Assembly (NCBI RefSeq): GCF_900102945.1
Contig: NZ_FNGI01000002.1
Coordinates: 62,001-126,000 of the forward strand
DNA: 64,000 nucleotides
From: Modicisalibacter muralis
GTDB taxonomy: Bacteria > Pseudomonadota > Gammaproteobacteria > Pseudomonadales > Halomonadaceae
Direction of reading: 5' to 3'
The first letter of the stretch is position 1. The number at the start of each line of letters is the position of its first letter. Shown in pieces: positions 27,020 to 35,094 of this stretch. The notes under the pieces were generated by a model. That model did not search any database, had not been told where the DNA came from, and saw only the letters and a program-made list of their open reading frames with translations. A program made the translations under genes and the position numbers.

Positions 27020-28153
27020 TCAGGCCGGTTGCGTGAACGGGTAGCCCAGCCGGCGCGCCGCACCGGCCGTTTCGGTCTGGATGATTTGCATCTCTTGCGG
27101 GGTGAAGCCGGGTTCGTAGTAGGAAGGAAAATGAATGCCGCTGGCGGCGTCATCCAGAAACGCCGTGTCGATGGGTAGACCACAGTGTTCGAGAACGCCT
27201 TCCAGGTTCTCGCGGGGCGCTTGGCACATATCCTCGAAGCGCACGACGAGTGCGGCCTTGCGCAGGTCCTCGTCACCCTCCAGTCTATCCATGATGTGAT
27301 TATGGATCAGCGCCCAATAACGCGCCCAGCCAAGCACGTCATCGCCACGCTCCCAGCAGGCCTCGATGTCGGCAACGGCCTCGTCGTCATCCAGATTGAT
27401 GACTCGACGGTCGAGGCCGAACTCGAAGTGGCCGACGCGCTGCATGTGCGTCAGCGCCTCAGGGTGATCCCGCTCGCCGGCGAGAAACAAACGGTGCTGC
27501 TTCATCAACGAGGCGATGTGCCAAACCGGGTCGCGCACGGGAATCACGAAGCGGGCGTCGTCGAATATCCTGCGCAGATAGCCCAGCCTCGAGACGTTGT
27601 AGTTACCCTTGGCGATATAGCGGGACGCCTTGCGCACCGCCAGCAATTTACGAATATGCTCACGATAAAAGCGCTCGAACGACGGATTGCTGGTGTCGCG
27701 AGTCAATACCGAGCTACGCGTTGAATCGTGAATCTCCGGGAAGTATGCCATCCATAGCACTTCCTCGAACGCCTCGGGGCTTTCCGAGGTCACCTTGATG
27801 CCATCGGCGTGAGTGCGCTCGGCGGCTTGCTCGGTGCGCTGCGGCACCTTATCCAGCCAGCGATTCCAAAGATATGGCGTGAATACCAGCGGGTAATCCC
27901 GGTAGCGGTGGCTGGCGACGTCCGGGTGCGAGGCCAGGATTTCCAGCAATTTGGTGCTGCCGGAGCGAGCGAGGCCCGCGACGTAGATCGGCCGGTCGAC
28001 CTCGATGTCTTCGATGGCGTCATTGGCGATCTTGGTCTCGAAATTACCGAGTCGCTTCCATAAACCGGGATTTCGGGCAACGAAGCCACCCAGGGTACTG
28101 ACCCAGCCGGTAACCTTGAAGCCTGCGGTATTGGGTTGAGAGCTGGACGCCAT
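27020..28153 (-). CDS. PAPS-dependent-type sulfotransferase
   Basis: A 377-residue protein of the sulfotransferase family (PF13469 type). The 5'-phosphosulfate loop is GLARSGSTKLLEILASH near 60-76, and the 3'-phosphate region is around FVIPVRDPVWHIASL (about 205-220). It would transfer sulfate from PAPS to an unidentified acceptor such as a glycan, lipid or secreted metabolite. There is no signal peptide, so it acts in the cytosol. The ATG at 28153 has GGAG eight bases upstream. It is the last gene of a four-gene operon, ten bases after the three-span membrane protein. Confidence 0.82.
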   Translation of the reverse strand: MASSSQPNTAGFKVTGWVSTLGGFVARNPGLWKRLGNFETKIANDAIEDIEVDRPIYVAGLARSGSTKLLEILASHPDVASHRYRDYPLVFTPYLWNRWLDKVPQRTEQAAERTHADGIKVTSESPEAFEEVLWMAYFPEIHDSTRSSVLTRDTSNPSFERFYREHIRKLLAVRKASRYIAKGNYNVSRLGYLRRIFDDARFVIPVRDPVWHIASLMKQHRLFLAGERDHPEALTHMQRVGHFEFGLDRRVINLDDDEAVADIEACWERGDDVLGWARYWALIHNHIMDRLEGDEDLRKAALVVRFEDMCQAPRENLEGVLEHCGLPIDTAFLDDAASGIHFPSYYEPGFTPQEMQIIQTETAGAARRLGYPFTQPA

Positions 28154-28163
28154 CGCCAATCTC

Positions 28164-28898
28164 CTACTTGATCCGCGAGAATCGATGAATGAGCAGTGAG
28201 ACGATCACCAGCACCGGAAAGAACACGAACAGCCAGGAATGCATCCAGCTCGGGCCGATCTCGAGATAGCGGCTCTCGGGAAGTTCGATGTTGATACGCT
28301 CCACGCGGCCATCCTCGGGTAGATAACCGGCCGGGTTGCCGATCAACCAGTTCCACCACTGCCGCTCATGAATCACCGGCACCGGGGAGACCAACTCAAA
28401 GTCGCTGCTGACCTCGCCATTAGAGCCGAGCACCTGTACATGCGGCACGCCACCGGGTTCGCTCGGCGCTACCCAGCGAGTCTGCACAGATTCCGGCTGA
28501 GTGGTAATCGTCGGCGTCTGGTTAGGCGGTGGATAGGCGTTCCCATACGTCGCCTCCAGCCAGATCAGCAGGCATAGCACCGGCAACGACGCCAATATCG
28601 TACCGGGCAGCACCAGGCCGATGTGGCGAAACGACGTCTTGAACTGATCGCCGATCAACGAACCGGCTTCCGAAAACTCGCCGTCGAAATCATTCAAGCG
28701 ACGCCGTGCATCGGCCGCCTTCTGCTTGGCAATGCCGATGCGTTTCTGCGGTGTCAGAAAATAGTAAAGCAACATCGATACGACGGCACCGATCAGGGCC
28801 CAGACCACCAGCCTCGCGGTCGGCGGGAGTACAGTCGCAAAGGCGGCGTCGATTCCGTCGAACAGCGGGGCTGGAAGATCCAGCAGACCATAGCTCAT
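28164..28898 (-). CDS. Three-span membrane protein, EMC3/DUF106-like topology
   Basis: A 244-residue protein with membrane helices at about 29-48, 93-114 and 220-238. Between the first two lies a charged coil (QKRIGIAKQKAADARRRLNDF, then GDQFKTSFRHIGLVLPG), and a long periplasmic loop of about 100 residues precedes the third. The order helix, basic coil, F-rich link, helix resembles the minimal YidC/Oxa1-EMC3-DUF106 core, but this is a topological similarity I cannot confirm. Its ATG overlaps the stop of the YIGPGAG gene in ATGA, so the two are made together. Confidence 0.5.
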   Translation of the reverse strand: MSYGLLDLPAPLFDGIDAAFATVLPPTARLVVWALIGAVVSMLLYYFLTPQKRIGIAKQKAADARRRLNDFDGEFSEAGSLIGDQFKTSFRHIGLVLPGTILASLPVLCLLIWLEATYGNAYPPPNQTPTITTQPESVQTRWVAPSEPGGVPHVQVLGSNGEVSSDFELVSPVPVIHERQWWNWLIGNPAGYLPEDGRVERINIELPESRYLEIGPSWMHSWLFVFFPVLVIVSLLIHRFSRIK

Positions 28899-29302
28899 CG
28901 TGTACCTACATCAGTGGGTTTTTTCTCATCGTCATGCACGGCTGAATCTTGCGCAGTCGATGCATTCGGGTCGGCGGACGTTGAGTGCTCGGTCGATTTT
29001 TGCGCAACCGTATCGTGGGTCGTCTCACTCTTCTGCTGATCCGGCTGCGTTTTTTGCTGTGCTTTTTGCTGTGCTTCTTGTTTCGGTATGGCGTTGGCCT
29101 CCTTGGCCTCGCGCTTGCGACGCAGCATACGGCGGAATGGCCACAGCAGAACGAAGAGCAGTGCCGCACCTACCGCGGCAACCAGACCCCACAGGGCGCC
29201 AAGCAAGCTAAGCCCCGCGCCGGGTCCGATGTATGCCATGGCAGGCGACGCAACGAGAAAGAGCAGAAATAATACGCTGGAACCACGAGTAATCAGTTTC
29301 AT
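28895..29302 (-). CDS. Small YIGPGAG-motif membrane protein
   Basis: A 135-residue protein with a signal peptide ending SPAMA, followed at once by the motif YIGPGAGLSLLGALWGL, a membrane helix (about 30-53), a basic patch (RRMLRRKREAKE) and a disordered Gln/Lys/Ser/Asp tail. Proteins that begin their mature part with YIGPGAG occur widely beside genes for sulfated or nucleotide-linked surface compounds, but their role is not known to me. GGAGG lies seven bases before the ATG. It is the second gene of the operon, ten bases after the arylsulfotransferase-like gene. Confidence 0.7.
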   Translation of the reverse strand: MKLITRGSSVLFLLFLVASPAMAYIGPGAGLSLLGALWGLVAAVGAALLFVLLWPFRRMLRRKREAKEANAIPKQEAQQKAQQKTQPDQQKSETTHDTVAQKSTEHSTSADPNASTAQDSAVHDDEKKPTDVGTR

Positions 29303-29312
29303 ATTGGGCCTC

Positions 29313-30650
29313 CTATCGGCCGGACTCGAGTGTCGAACGAAACTCCGGTTTCAAGCTCGCCGGGTCGATTCTAGTACCTGACGATACGACCGGTGTGTAT
29401 TGATCCGAGTTCCCACCGCGTACTGGATTGAAATATTCCCATACGATATCTCCCTCGCGAGTGACTTCCAGCAGACGCCCACCATTGGACTCGGTGATCA
29501 AGGTATTGCCATTGGGCAAGCGCTGTGCCGAAGAACGTATGGCGCTGGATAACGGATGCTCGTCCGTGCCGTGATAGGACCAGGTAATTTCCATGTTTTC
29601 CGGGTCGAACTGCAGCACTCGCGAGAGATTTTTATTCTCGAAATTACCGTAGTTGTCGAACAACATAATGTCGCCATTTGGCAACAGATCGGCATCATGC
29701 TGTTCGATCCAAGGGCCGCGTGTCGCCCAAGTGATTTCCTCGCTTTCAGGATCCAACACCGCGACCGTGCTGATGTTTCGGAAGGAAATCAGCAGGTCGC
29801 CCGCTTCACCATAGGGGAAATTCTCCGCTGCCTCAGCGGTAATGAATTCGATGCCGTTGGTGTGCAGCGCATCCCGGGTCGCGTGGTAAGCAGCACCCCG
29901 CACGAGCAAGTCGTCATACCTGGAGCGCGCCATTACGGGCAATAGCGGAATCTTTTCCAGTTCCTTGCCCTCCGGCGACAGAATCACCGCGTAATCCATG
30001 ATGTATGGCTGCTCCAGGAAATCCACGCCCTCGATCGGCTCGGATGCGTATTCGTGGGTTAACGCTGCTATGCGACCATCCGGACCGATATCTATGTCGT
30101 GATGGGCATGCTCGAGATACTTCCAGATGACGTTCGACTCACTGTCCAGCTTGACGATGCCATAGCCGTAAGGCGAGTCGCCTGATGCGATGTATTGAGC
30201 CAGTAGATCGCCATTGGGATAGACCCGCGCCTCGCGCATGGTGACCAGTTCGTCGGGCTGCGGCTTGTCCACCGCCGACTCCGATGTCCAGAGCTCGCTA
30301 TAGGGCTTGCGCCACTCATGCAGCAGAGTGCCATCCATCGCGACCAGTCGTGTCGACGAATAATTGTCCGTCGAGGTATACAGCGTATAACCGGGGTAAA
30401 CTTGCTCGCTGTCGTTGATCGTGACCCCACGCTGCTCCGAGCGCGCCGGGTTCCAGAAGTTGGTTTTCAGTGGATCGTCATATTCAGTATTCTTCTCGAT
30501 CAAGGCAATTCCTGCATCGTAAGCATCGCTCAGGAATTTGTAGGGCGGCACCTTGGCCAGCATCAAGATGGCACCGCCAACGAAGGCGATGAAAAGTAGT
30601 GCGAGAAAGAAGATCAAACCACCGACCTTGTCGGCTTTACTGTTCGGCAT
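29313..30650 (-). CDS. Arylsulfotransferase-like beta-propeller protein (ASST family)
   Basis: A 445-residue protein anchored by an N-terminal helix (about 9-32), with the rest outside the membrane. Repeated blades show the ASST pattern: GTLLHEW, NGDLLAQY, HAHHDIDIGPDGRIAAL, LLISFRNIST, QHDADLLPNGDIMLFDN and NGNTLITESNGGRLLEV. The HHD, SFR and QHD motifs hold the His and Arg residues used by the family to pass sulfate between phenols by a sulfohistidine intermediate. Family identity is clear (arylsulfotransferase-2 branch); activity is inferred. It heads the leftward operon. The ATG at 30650 is preferred to a TTG six codons upstream. Confidence 0.8.
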   Translation of the reverse strand: MPNSKADKVGGLIFFLALLFIAFVGGAILMLAKVPPYKFLSDAYDAGIALIEKNTEYDDPLKTNFWNPARSEQRGVTINDSEQVYPGYTLYTSTDNYSSTRLVAMDGTLLHEWRKPYSELWTSESAVDKPQPDELVTMREARVYPNGDLLAQYIASGDSPYGYGIVKLDSESNVIWKYLEHAHHDIDIGPDGRIAALTHEYASEPIEGVDFLEQPYIMDYAVILSPEGKELEKIPLLPVMARSRYDDLLVRGAAYHATRDALHTNGIEFITAEAAENFPYGEAGDLLISFRNISTVAVLDPESEEITWATRGPWIEQHDADLLPNGDIMLFDNYGNFENKNLSRVLQFDPENMEITWSYHGTDEHPLSSAIRSSAQRLPNGNTLITESNGGRLLEVTREGDIVWEYFNPVRGGNSDQYTPVVSSGTRIDPASLKPEFRSTLESGR

Positions 30651-30845
30651 GCTTGCAGTCCCTGGCAAGAAAATAAGGTGCTACCAATATAAACAAGGTA
30701 ATAAAAGTTTCTATGACCGCTCAAGCGTCGAAAAACACAGACACCAACATCAATCGGTACGCACGACTCAGTTATCCTATAGCCTACAAACATAGCCCAA
30801 GCGGCTAAAACGGCTAAGAGACCACGAATTCGACCCAGGAGAATC

Positions 30846-31478
30846 ATGCTCCCGCTGGCATTGGAAGGTATCCATATCACCCTGGATGGCGCACCGCTAT
30901 TGAGTGTCGACACCGTCATCGCTCCGGGGGAAGTGTTGACGGTGATGGGCCCCTCCGGGGTCGGCAAGTCGACCCTGCTGGCGTATATCGCCGGCTTTCT
31001 GTCGCCGGCGTTCGTGGCAAGCGGCCACGTCCGGCTCGGCGATCGCGAACTCACCCGACTACCCGCCGAGGAACGCCGCGTGGGGCTACTGTTTCAGGAC
31101 CCGCTGTTGTTCCCGCACCTTAGCGTCGATGGCAACCTGGCTTTTGGGATGAGCGCCGTAGGTTCGCGGCGCGAACGCCAGCAGCGCAGCGAAGCGGCGC
31201 TGGCCGATGTGGGTCTCGAAGGGTATCGCCATCGCGATCCGGCCACGCTATCGGGTGGGCAGAAGGCGCGCGTGGCACTACTGCGCGTACTGCTATCGGA
31301 GCCCGGCGCGATGCTGCTCGACGAACCGTTTTCCAAGCTCGATGCGACACTGCGTGACGAGATGCGCGCATTGGTATTCGCTCGCGTACGCGAACGGGGA
31401 TTGCCAACCCTGATGGTGACGCATGACGCCGCCGATGCCGAGGCGGCCGCTGGTCGCGTCATCGAACTGGGACAATAG
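30846..31478 (+). CDS. ynjD: YnjD-like ABC transporter ATP-binding protein
   Basis: A 210-residue ABC ATPase. Walker A is GPSGVGKST (about 36-44), the Q-loop FQDPLLFPHL, the signature LSGGQKARVAL and Walker B MLLDEPFSKLD, with the switch histidine in VTHDAADAE. The set SGGQKARV and short length match YnjD, the ATPase of the YnjBCD transporter. Its binding protein and permease lie at 24045-26976 on the same strand, separated from it by the inverted sulfotransferase operon. AGGAG lies five bases before the ATG, and it has its own upstream gap of about 195 bases. Confidence 0.88.
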   Translation: MLPLALEGIHITLDGAPLLSVDTVIAPGEVLTVMGPSGVGKSTLLAYIAGFLSPAFVASGHVRLGDRELTRLPAEERRVGLLFQDPLLFPHLSVDGNLAFGMSAVGSRRERQQRSEAALADVGLEGYRHRDPATLSGGQKARVALLRVLLSEPGAMLLDEPFSKLDATLRDEMRALVFARVRERGLPTLMVTHDAADAEAAAGRVIELGQ

Positions 31479-31494
31479 CGCCGACGCCCTATCG

Positions 31495-31986
31495 CTAGCG
31501 CTCCTCGCCAGCGGCCTCGCGCGCCAATTCGCTGACCAGCCTGGCCACCTTGTCGGGCGACAGATTGCAGCCTTGCAGGCCATGGCGTTCGACGAGATAG
31601 GCGGGATCGTTCCATTCGATACGCGTGACGTCGTCCACCATGCGGATCACCATCTTCTGCGGCAAATCCAATGCCACACTGCCCTGGCAGCGCATCATCG
31701 GTGTACCGACCTTGGGATTGCCGAAGATGACGGTGCGCGTGGGCGGCAGCTCGAGACCGGCATCGACCGCTCCCTGAGCGTGATCGATCACCGTGAACAG
31801 CGTTAAGCCACGCTTGTGCAGCGCTTGACGCAACAAGGCCTCGACCTCGTTCACCGACTCCTCAGTGGTTATATGCCGAATGCCTGGATAGACCGTTTTA
31901 TTCTTATCGGCCTGCGGCTCGGCCTGGGCTGTCGCCGAAAAGAGACACACCAGTACAATAACCGCCACTACCGCGCGCAATGCCAT
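31495..31986 (-). CDS. DUF302 family exported protein
   Basis: A 163-residue protein with a signal peptide (about 1-24, ending ATAQA) and a DUF302 domain: a helical part (NEVEALLRQALHKRGLTLFTVIDHAQGA) followed by the TVIFGNPKVGTPMMRCQGSVALDLPQKMVI strand region. DUF302 proteins are periplasmic or exported and of unknown biochemical role. AGGAG lies seven bases before the ATG at 31986. It converges with ynjD, with 16 bases between the stops. Confidence 0.85.
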   Translation of the reverse strand: MALRAVVAVIVLVCLFSATAQAEPQADKNKTVYPGIRHITTEESVNEVEALLRQALHKRGLTLFTVIDHAQGAVDAGLELPPTRTVIFGNPKVGTPMMRCQGSVALDLPQKMVIRMVDDVTRIEWNDPAYLVERHGLQGCNLSPDKVARLVSELAREAAGEER

Positions 31987-32056
31987 GGAACGCTCCTGTG
32001 TGGTGAATTCTCCAATAAGACGGCTACCGATGAGATAAGTGCGGATTATCTTGCGC

Positions 32057-32728
32057 CTATCTTGCAAATATCGACGCCAACTCATCGAGATCGGCAACGG
32101 TGACATCCGGCTCGCCACCCCAAGGGTCGAAAGGCGCTTCGGCGCTGCGCCGCACCCAGGCGGCATGCAGACCGGCATGCTTGGCACCGATTACGTCGAA
32201 GGGATTGGAAGAAATCAGCCAGGTATCGTCGGCGGCCGCTTCCAGCCGCGAACGCAGGTGCGCATAAACCACCGGATCTGGCTTGAAGCGCTTGACCTCC
32301 TCGACGCTGACGATGTCATCGAAGTGCTGGATGATCCTGGCCTGCTCGAGTAGCCCTGTCACCGCCTGACGGCTGCCGTTGGAAAACGCCACCCGCCGGA
32401 TGCCGTTTTCGGCCATACGCTCCAGCGCCTCGGCCACGTCGACAAACGCCGGCAACCTCGCGTAACTGGTCATCAGGCGATCCTTGTCGGTCTGCGAAAG
32501 GCTTGTGGCCATCGCCCGGTCGACGAACTCCAGCGCCTCGCCGGTGCACTGGGCAAAGTCGACATAAGCGCCCATCAACCCTCGGCGAAACGTGTACTCG
32601 AGCTGCTTATCGCGCCAGTGTTGAGAAAAAACCGTGGCCTGATCGCCGACGCGTTCCTTGAGTTCCTCGATCACGCCGTGAGTGTCGATCAGGGTGCCAT
32701 AGACATCGAAGGCCAGAACCCGTTTCAT
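32057..32728 (-). CDS. Haloacid dehalogenase type II (HAD superfamily)
   Basis: A 223-residue HAD hydrolase. Motif I is FDVYGTLID (nucleophile Asp8), motif II AFSNGSR, motif III the lysine in VKRFKPDP and motif IV SSNPFDVIGAKHAG, the last being typical of L-2-haloacid dehalogenases. It could dehalogenate 2-haloacids or act as a phosphatase. It lies 82 bases after eutC on the same strand, at the distal end of the ectoine locus, and may be cotranscribed, but no step of ectoine breakdown needs it. GGGAG lies eight bases before the ATG. Confidence 0.85.
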   Translation of the reverse strand: MKRVLAFDVYGTLIDTHGVIEELKERVGDQATVFSQHWRDKQLEYTFRRGLMGAYVDFAQCTGEALEFVDRAMATSLSQTDKDRLMTSYARLPAFVDVAEALERMAENGIRRVAFSNGSRQAVTGLLEQARIIQHFDDIVSVEEVKRFKPDPVVYAHLRSRLEAAADDTWLISSNPFDVIGAKHAGLHAAWVRRSAEAPFDPWGGEPDVTVADLDELASIFAR

Positions 32729-32810
32729 GAACGCACTCCCTCGTCCGCTGAAAGATACCCATACCGTGCGCCCTTTGGCCGAGACGCACAAGCCATGCAA
32801 AGGTCGGTTG

Positions 32811-33827
32811 CTAGCTCGTCAACCGCGATAGCGCAAAATTGGCAATCGCGGTGTCCTGCACGCCGGTGCCGGTCAGATCGCAGACCGTGATGCTGGCATC
32901 CGAGACGCGCAGACGCTGGCCTTCGGCGATTACCCGACCCAACTCGTAAACCTTGAAAGGAGGTTCTTTAAGTCCCCCGAAACCGGGGCTTTTATCGCCT
33001 TTTATACCAGCCGAGCCGTTCTGGGTGTCCTGGTCGGCCTTTCTGGCGAACGCCTTGAGTTCACCGTTGTTCTCGCTCTGGGCGCGAGTGTCGCAGACGA
33101 AGGCATCGGCGCGGATCATCACCGACTCGTCGAGTTCGCGCTTGTCGGGGCTGTCCGAGCCCATCGCCGTGACATGCACGCCTTCGGGCAGATCCTGCGC
33201 GCTAAGAATCGGCTCACGCGCAGGGGTGGTGGTAACGATAATATCGGCCTGTTCACAGGCCGCCTTGACGCTGTCGTGCACGTTGACGGTCAGGCCCAGC
33301 GCGCGCATGCGCTCGGCGTAGGGCTCGGCCGACTCGCGCCGGCGCGCCCAGACATCGAGGGTGTCGATATCGCGCACCAGTTGCAGCGCGCGCACTTGCA
33401 GCTCGGCCTGCTCGCCGGCACCCAGCACGGCTACACGGCGGCTGTTCTCCCGTGACAGGTGCCGGGCGGCGATGGCGCCGGCCAGTGCGGTGCGCACTGC
33501 GGTAAGGTAGCCCTCGTCGAACAGCACCGCATCGACCAGCCCGGTCTTGGCCGAGAACACCATCACCAGGCCGTTGAGACTCGGCAAACCCAGCTTGGGA
33601 TTGTCGAAGAAGCCGGGGCTGACCTTGATGGCGAAACGCTCGAAACCGCGAATGTGCGCGGTTTTGACGTCCACCTCGCCGTTGGATTCCTCGATGGCCA
33701 TCGACAGGATCGGCGGCTGCACCACCTCGCCACGACCCAGCGCCGCGAAACCGACTTCCACCGTGTCCATGGCCTCGCGGTCGAGCTTGACCGCCGCTTC
33801 GATCGCCTCGCGTTGATAGAGTTGCAT
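32811..33827 (-). CDS. eutC: EutC: ornithine cyclodeaminase/mu-crystallin family protein of hydroxyectoine use
   Basis: A 338-residue member of the ornithine cyclodeaminase/mu-crystallin/alanine dehydrogenase family. The NAD fold is RRVAVLGAGEQAELQVRAL (about 128-145), the substrate part is GRGEVVQPPILSM and the C-terminal ASITVCDLTGTGVQD segment is conserved. In ectoine-degrading bacteria EutC works with EutB and EutA on the hydroxyectoine-derived intermediate. Here it follows eutB by 51 bases. The exact reaction is taken from what is known of the family and not from this sequence. Confidence 0.82.
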   Translation of the reverse strand: MQLYQREAIEAAVKLDREAMDTVEVGFAALGRGEVVQPPILSMAIEESNGEVDVKTAHIRGFERFAIKVSPGFFDNPKLGLPSLNGLVMVFSAKTGLVDAVLFDEGYLTAVRTALAGAIAARHLSRENSRRVAVLGAGEQAELQVRALQLVRDIDTLDVWARRRESAEPYAERMRALGLTVNVHDSVKAACEQADIIVTTTPAREPILSAQDLPEGVHVTAMGSDSPDKRELDESVMIRADAFVCDTRAQSENNGELKAFARKADQDTQNGSAGIKGDKSPGFGGLKEPPFKVYELGRVIAEGQRLRVSDASITVCDLTGTGVQDTAIANFALSRLTS

Positions 33828-33878
33828 AGCGAAATTCCCTCTTCCGGAAAGCTCAATACCTCATCAATCGCAGCAAGC

Positions 33879-34880
33879 TCAGCCGCGATTTACAAGGCCG
33901 CGTGCGTGATCAAATGTTTCCAGTGACACCCCATTGCCCGAGACGATCAGCGCCACTTTCTGGCCGCGCACGTCCAGGCCATGTTCTTCGATGGCCGCCA
34001 GGCCGACGGCGGCGGCACCCTCCACCAGCATCTTCTCGTGTTCCAGCAGGTCGACCATGGCCCGCGCGATGGCAGGCTCCGAGACTTGGCAGTGATCGTC
34101 CATCACCGCGCGTACCAGCTCGAACGTGCAGATGTTTTGTAGCCCGATGCCGCCGCCCAGCGAATCGCCCAGGCTCTCGACCTCCTCGACATCCACCGGG
34201 TGGCCGGCCTCGAGGCTCTGCCACATCGCAGCACCCTGGGAGAGACTGACGCCGCTGACGCGAATCTCGGGGCGAATCGCCTTGAGCGCCGCGCCGATGC
34301 CACCCAGCAGGCCACCACCGGAGAGCCCGACGAAGACACGATCAAGATTTGGCTGATCCTCCAGCAACTCCAGGCCGATAGTGCCCTGGCCGCTGGCGAT
34401 CAGCGGGTCGTCGAACGGTGGGATCAGCGTCATGCCCTGCTCGTCGACCAGCCGCGCGACCTCCTCGAAAGCCTCATCCTGGCTCCGGCCGACGCGCCGC
34501 GCCTCGGCGCCCAGCGCCTCGATGGCGCGTACCTTGTTATCCGGCACCAGCTTCGACAGGCAGATCACCGCCGGCACGCCCAGGCGCTTCGCGGCATAAG
34601 CCACCGCGCGGCCATGGTTGCCAGTGGAAGCGGTCGTCACGCCACGCCGCAGGTGTTCCTCGCCATGTTTTTCCATCAGCGCGGCGATCATGTTGGTCGC
34701 CCCCCTGAGCTTGAAGGCACCACTGGGCTGATGGTTCTCCAGCTTGAGGAATATCTCGGCATCGAAGCGCTGCGACAGCGCCAGCGAGCGAATCAGCGGC
34801 GTGCGCGCCACCTGCCCGGCGATGCGTGCCCGCGCCTGATAGATCGATGCCAAGGTGACACCGTGGCTGGGTTGAGTCAT
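33879..34880 (-). CDS. eutB: EutB: threonine dehydratase-like PLP enzyme of hydroxyectoine use
   Basis: A 333-residue fold type II PLP enzyme. The PLP lysine is in SGAFKLRGATN (about 55), the phosphate loop is GLSGGGLLGG (about 182-191), and the sequence matches threonine/serine dehydratases throughout. Beside doe genes this type is EutB, which acts with EutC and EutA on the hydroxylated diaminobutyrate derived from hydroxyectoine. AAAGGGAGGGG lies before the ATG. A hairpin at 34921-34955 separates it from doeD, so it probably has its own promoter in the 214-base gap. Confidence 0.82.
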   Translation of the reverse strand: MTQPSHGVTLASIYQARARIAGQVARTPLIRSLALSQRFDAEIFLKLENHQPSGAFKLRGATNMIAALMEKHGEEHLRRGVTTASTGNHGRAVAYAAKRLGVPAVICLSKLVPDNKVRAIEALGAEARRVGRSQDEAFEEVARLVDEQGMTLIPPFDDPLIASGQGTIGLELLEDQPNLDRVFVGLSGGGLLGGIGAALKAIRPEIRVSGVSLSQGAAMWQSLEAGHPVDVEEVESLGDSLGGGIGLQNICTFELVRAVMDDHCQVSEPAIARAMVDLLEHEKMLVEGAAAVGLAAIEEHGLDVRGQKVALIVSGNGVSLETFDHARGLVNRG

Positions 34881-34920
34881 GGCCCCTCCCTTTCAAACAA
34901 ATCGTTGTCCACTACAAACA

Positions 34921-34955
34921 ATAGCGCCGCGAAAGCAGAACTTCCGCAGCGCTAT
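34921..34955 (-). terminator. Hairpin between doeD and eutB, terminator-like
   Basis: ATAGCGCCGCGAA at 34921-34933 and TTCCGCAGCGCTAT at 34942-34955 form a nearly complete stem with an eight-base loop. Read leftward, the stem is followed by TTGTTTG, a short T-rich run. This would end doeCD transcription before eutB, though the tract is weak. Confidence 0.5.
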
Positions 34956-35094
34956 CGCTACATTACCTCAAGTGACTGAACGCCAACGAGCGATGGTGAG
35001 GATAGGCGGGGTGCTGACGGGAACGCGGAGTGGACTAATGTCCATGAGCATTTCCCGGCAGCGACTCAACAACGCCTCACCGAGCGTAGTCAGT

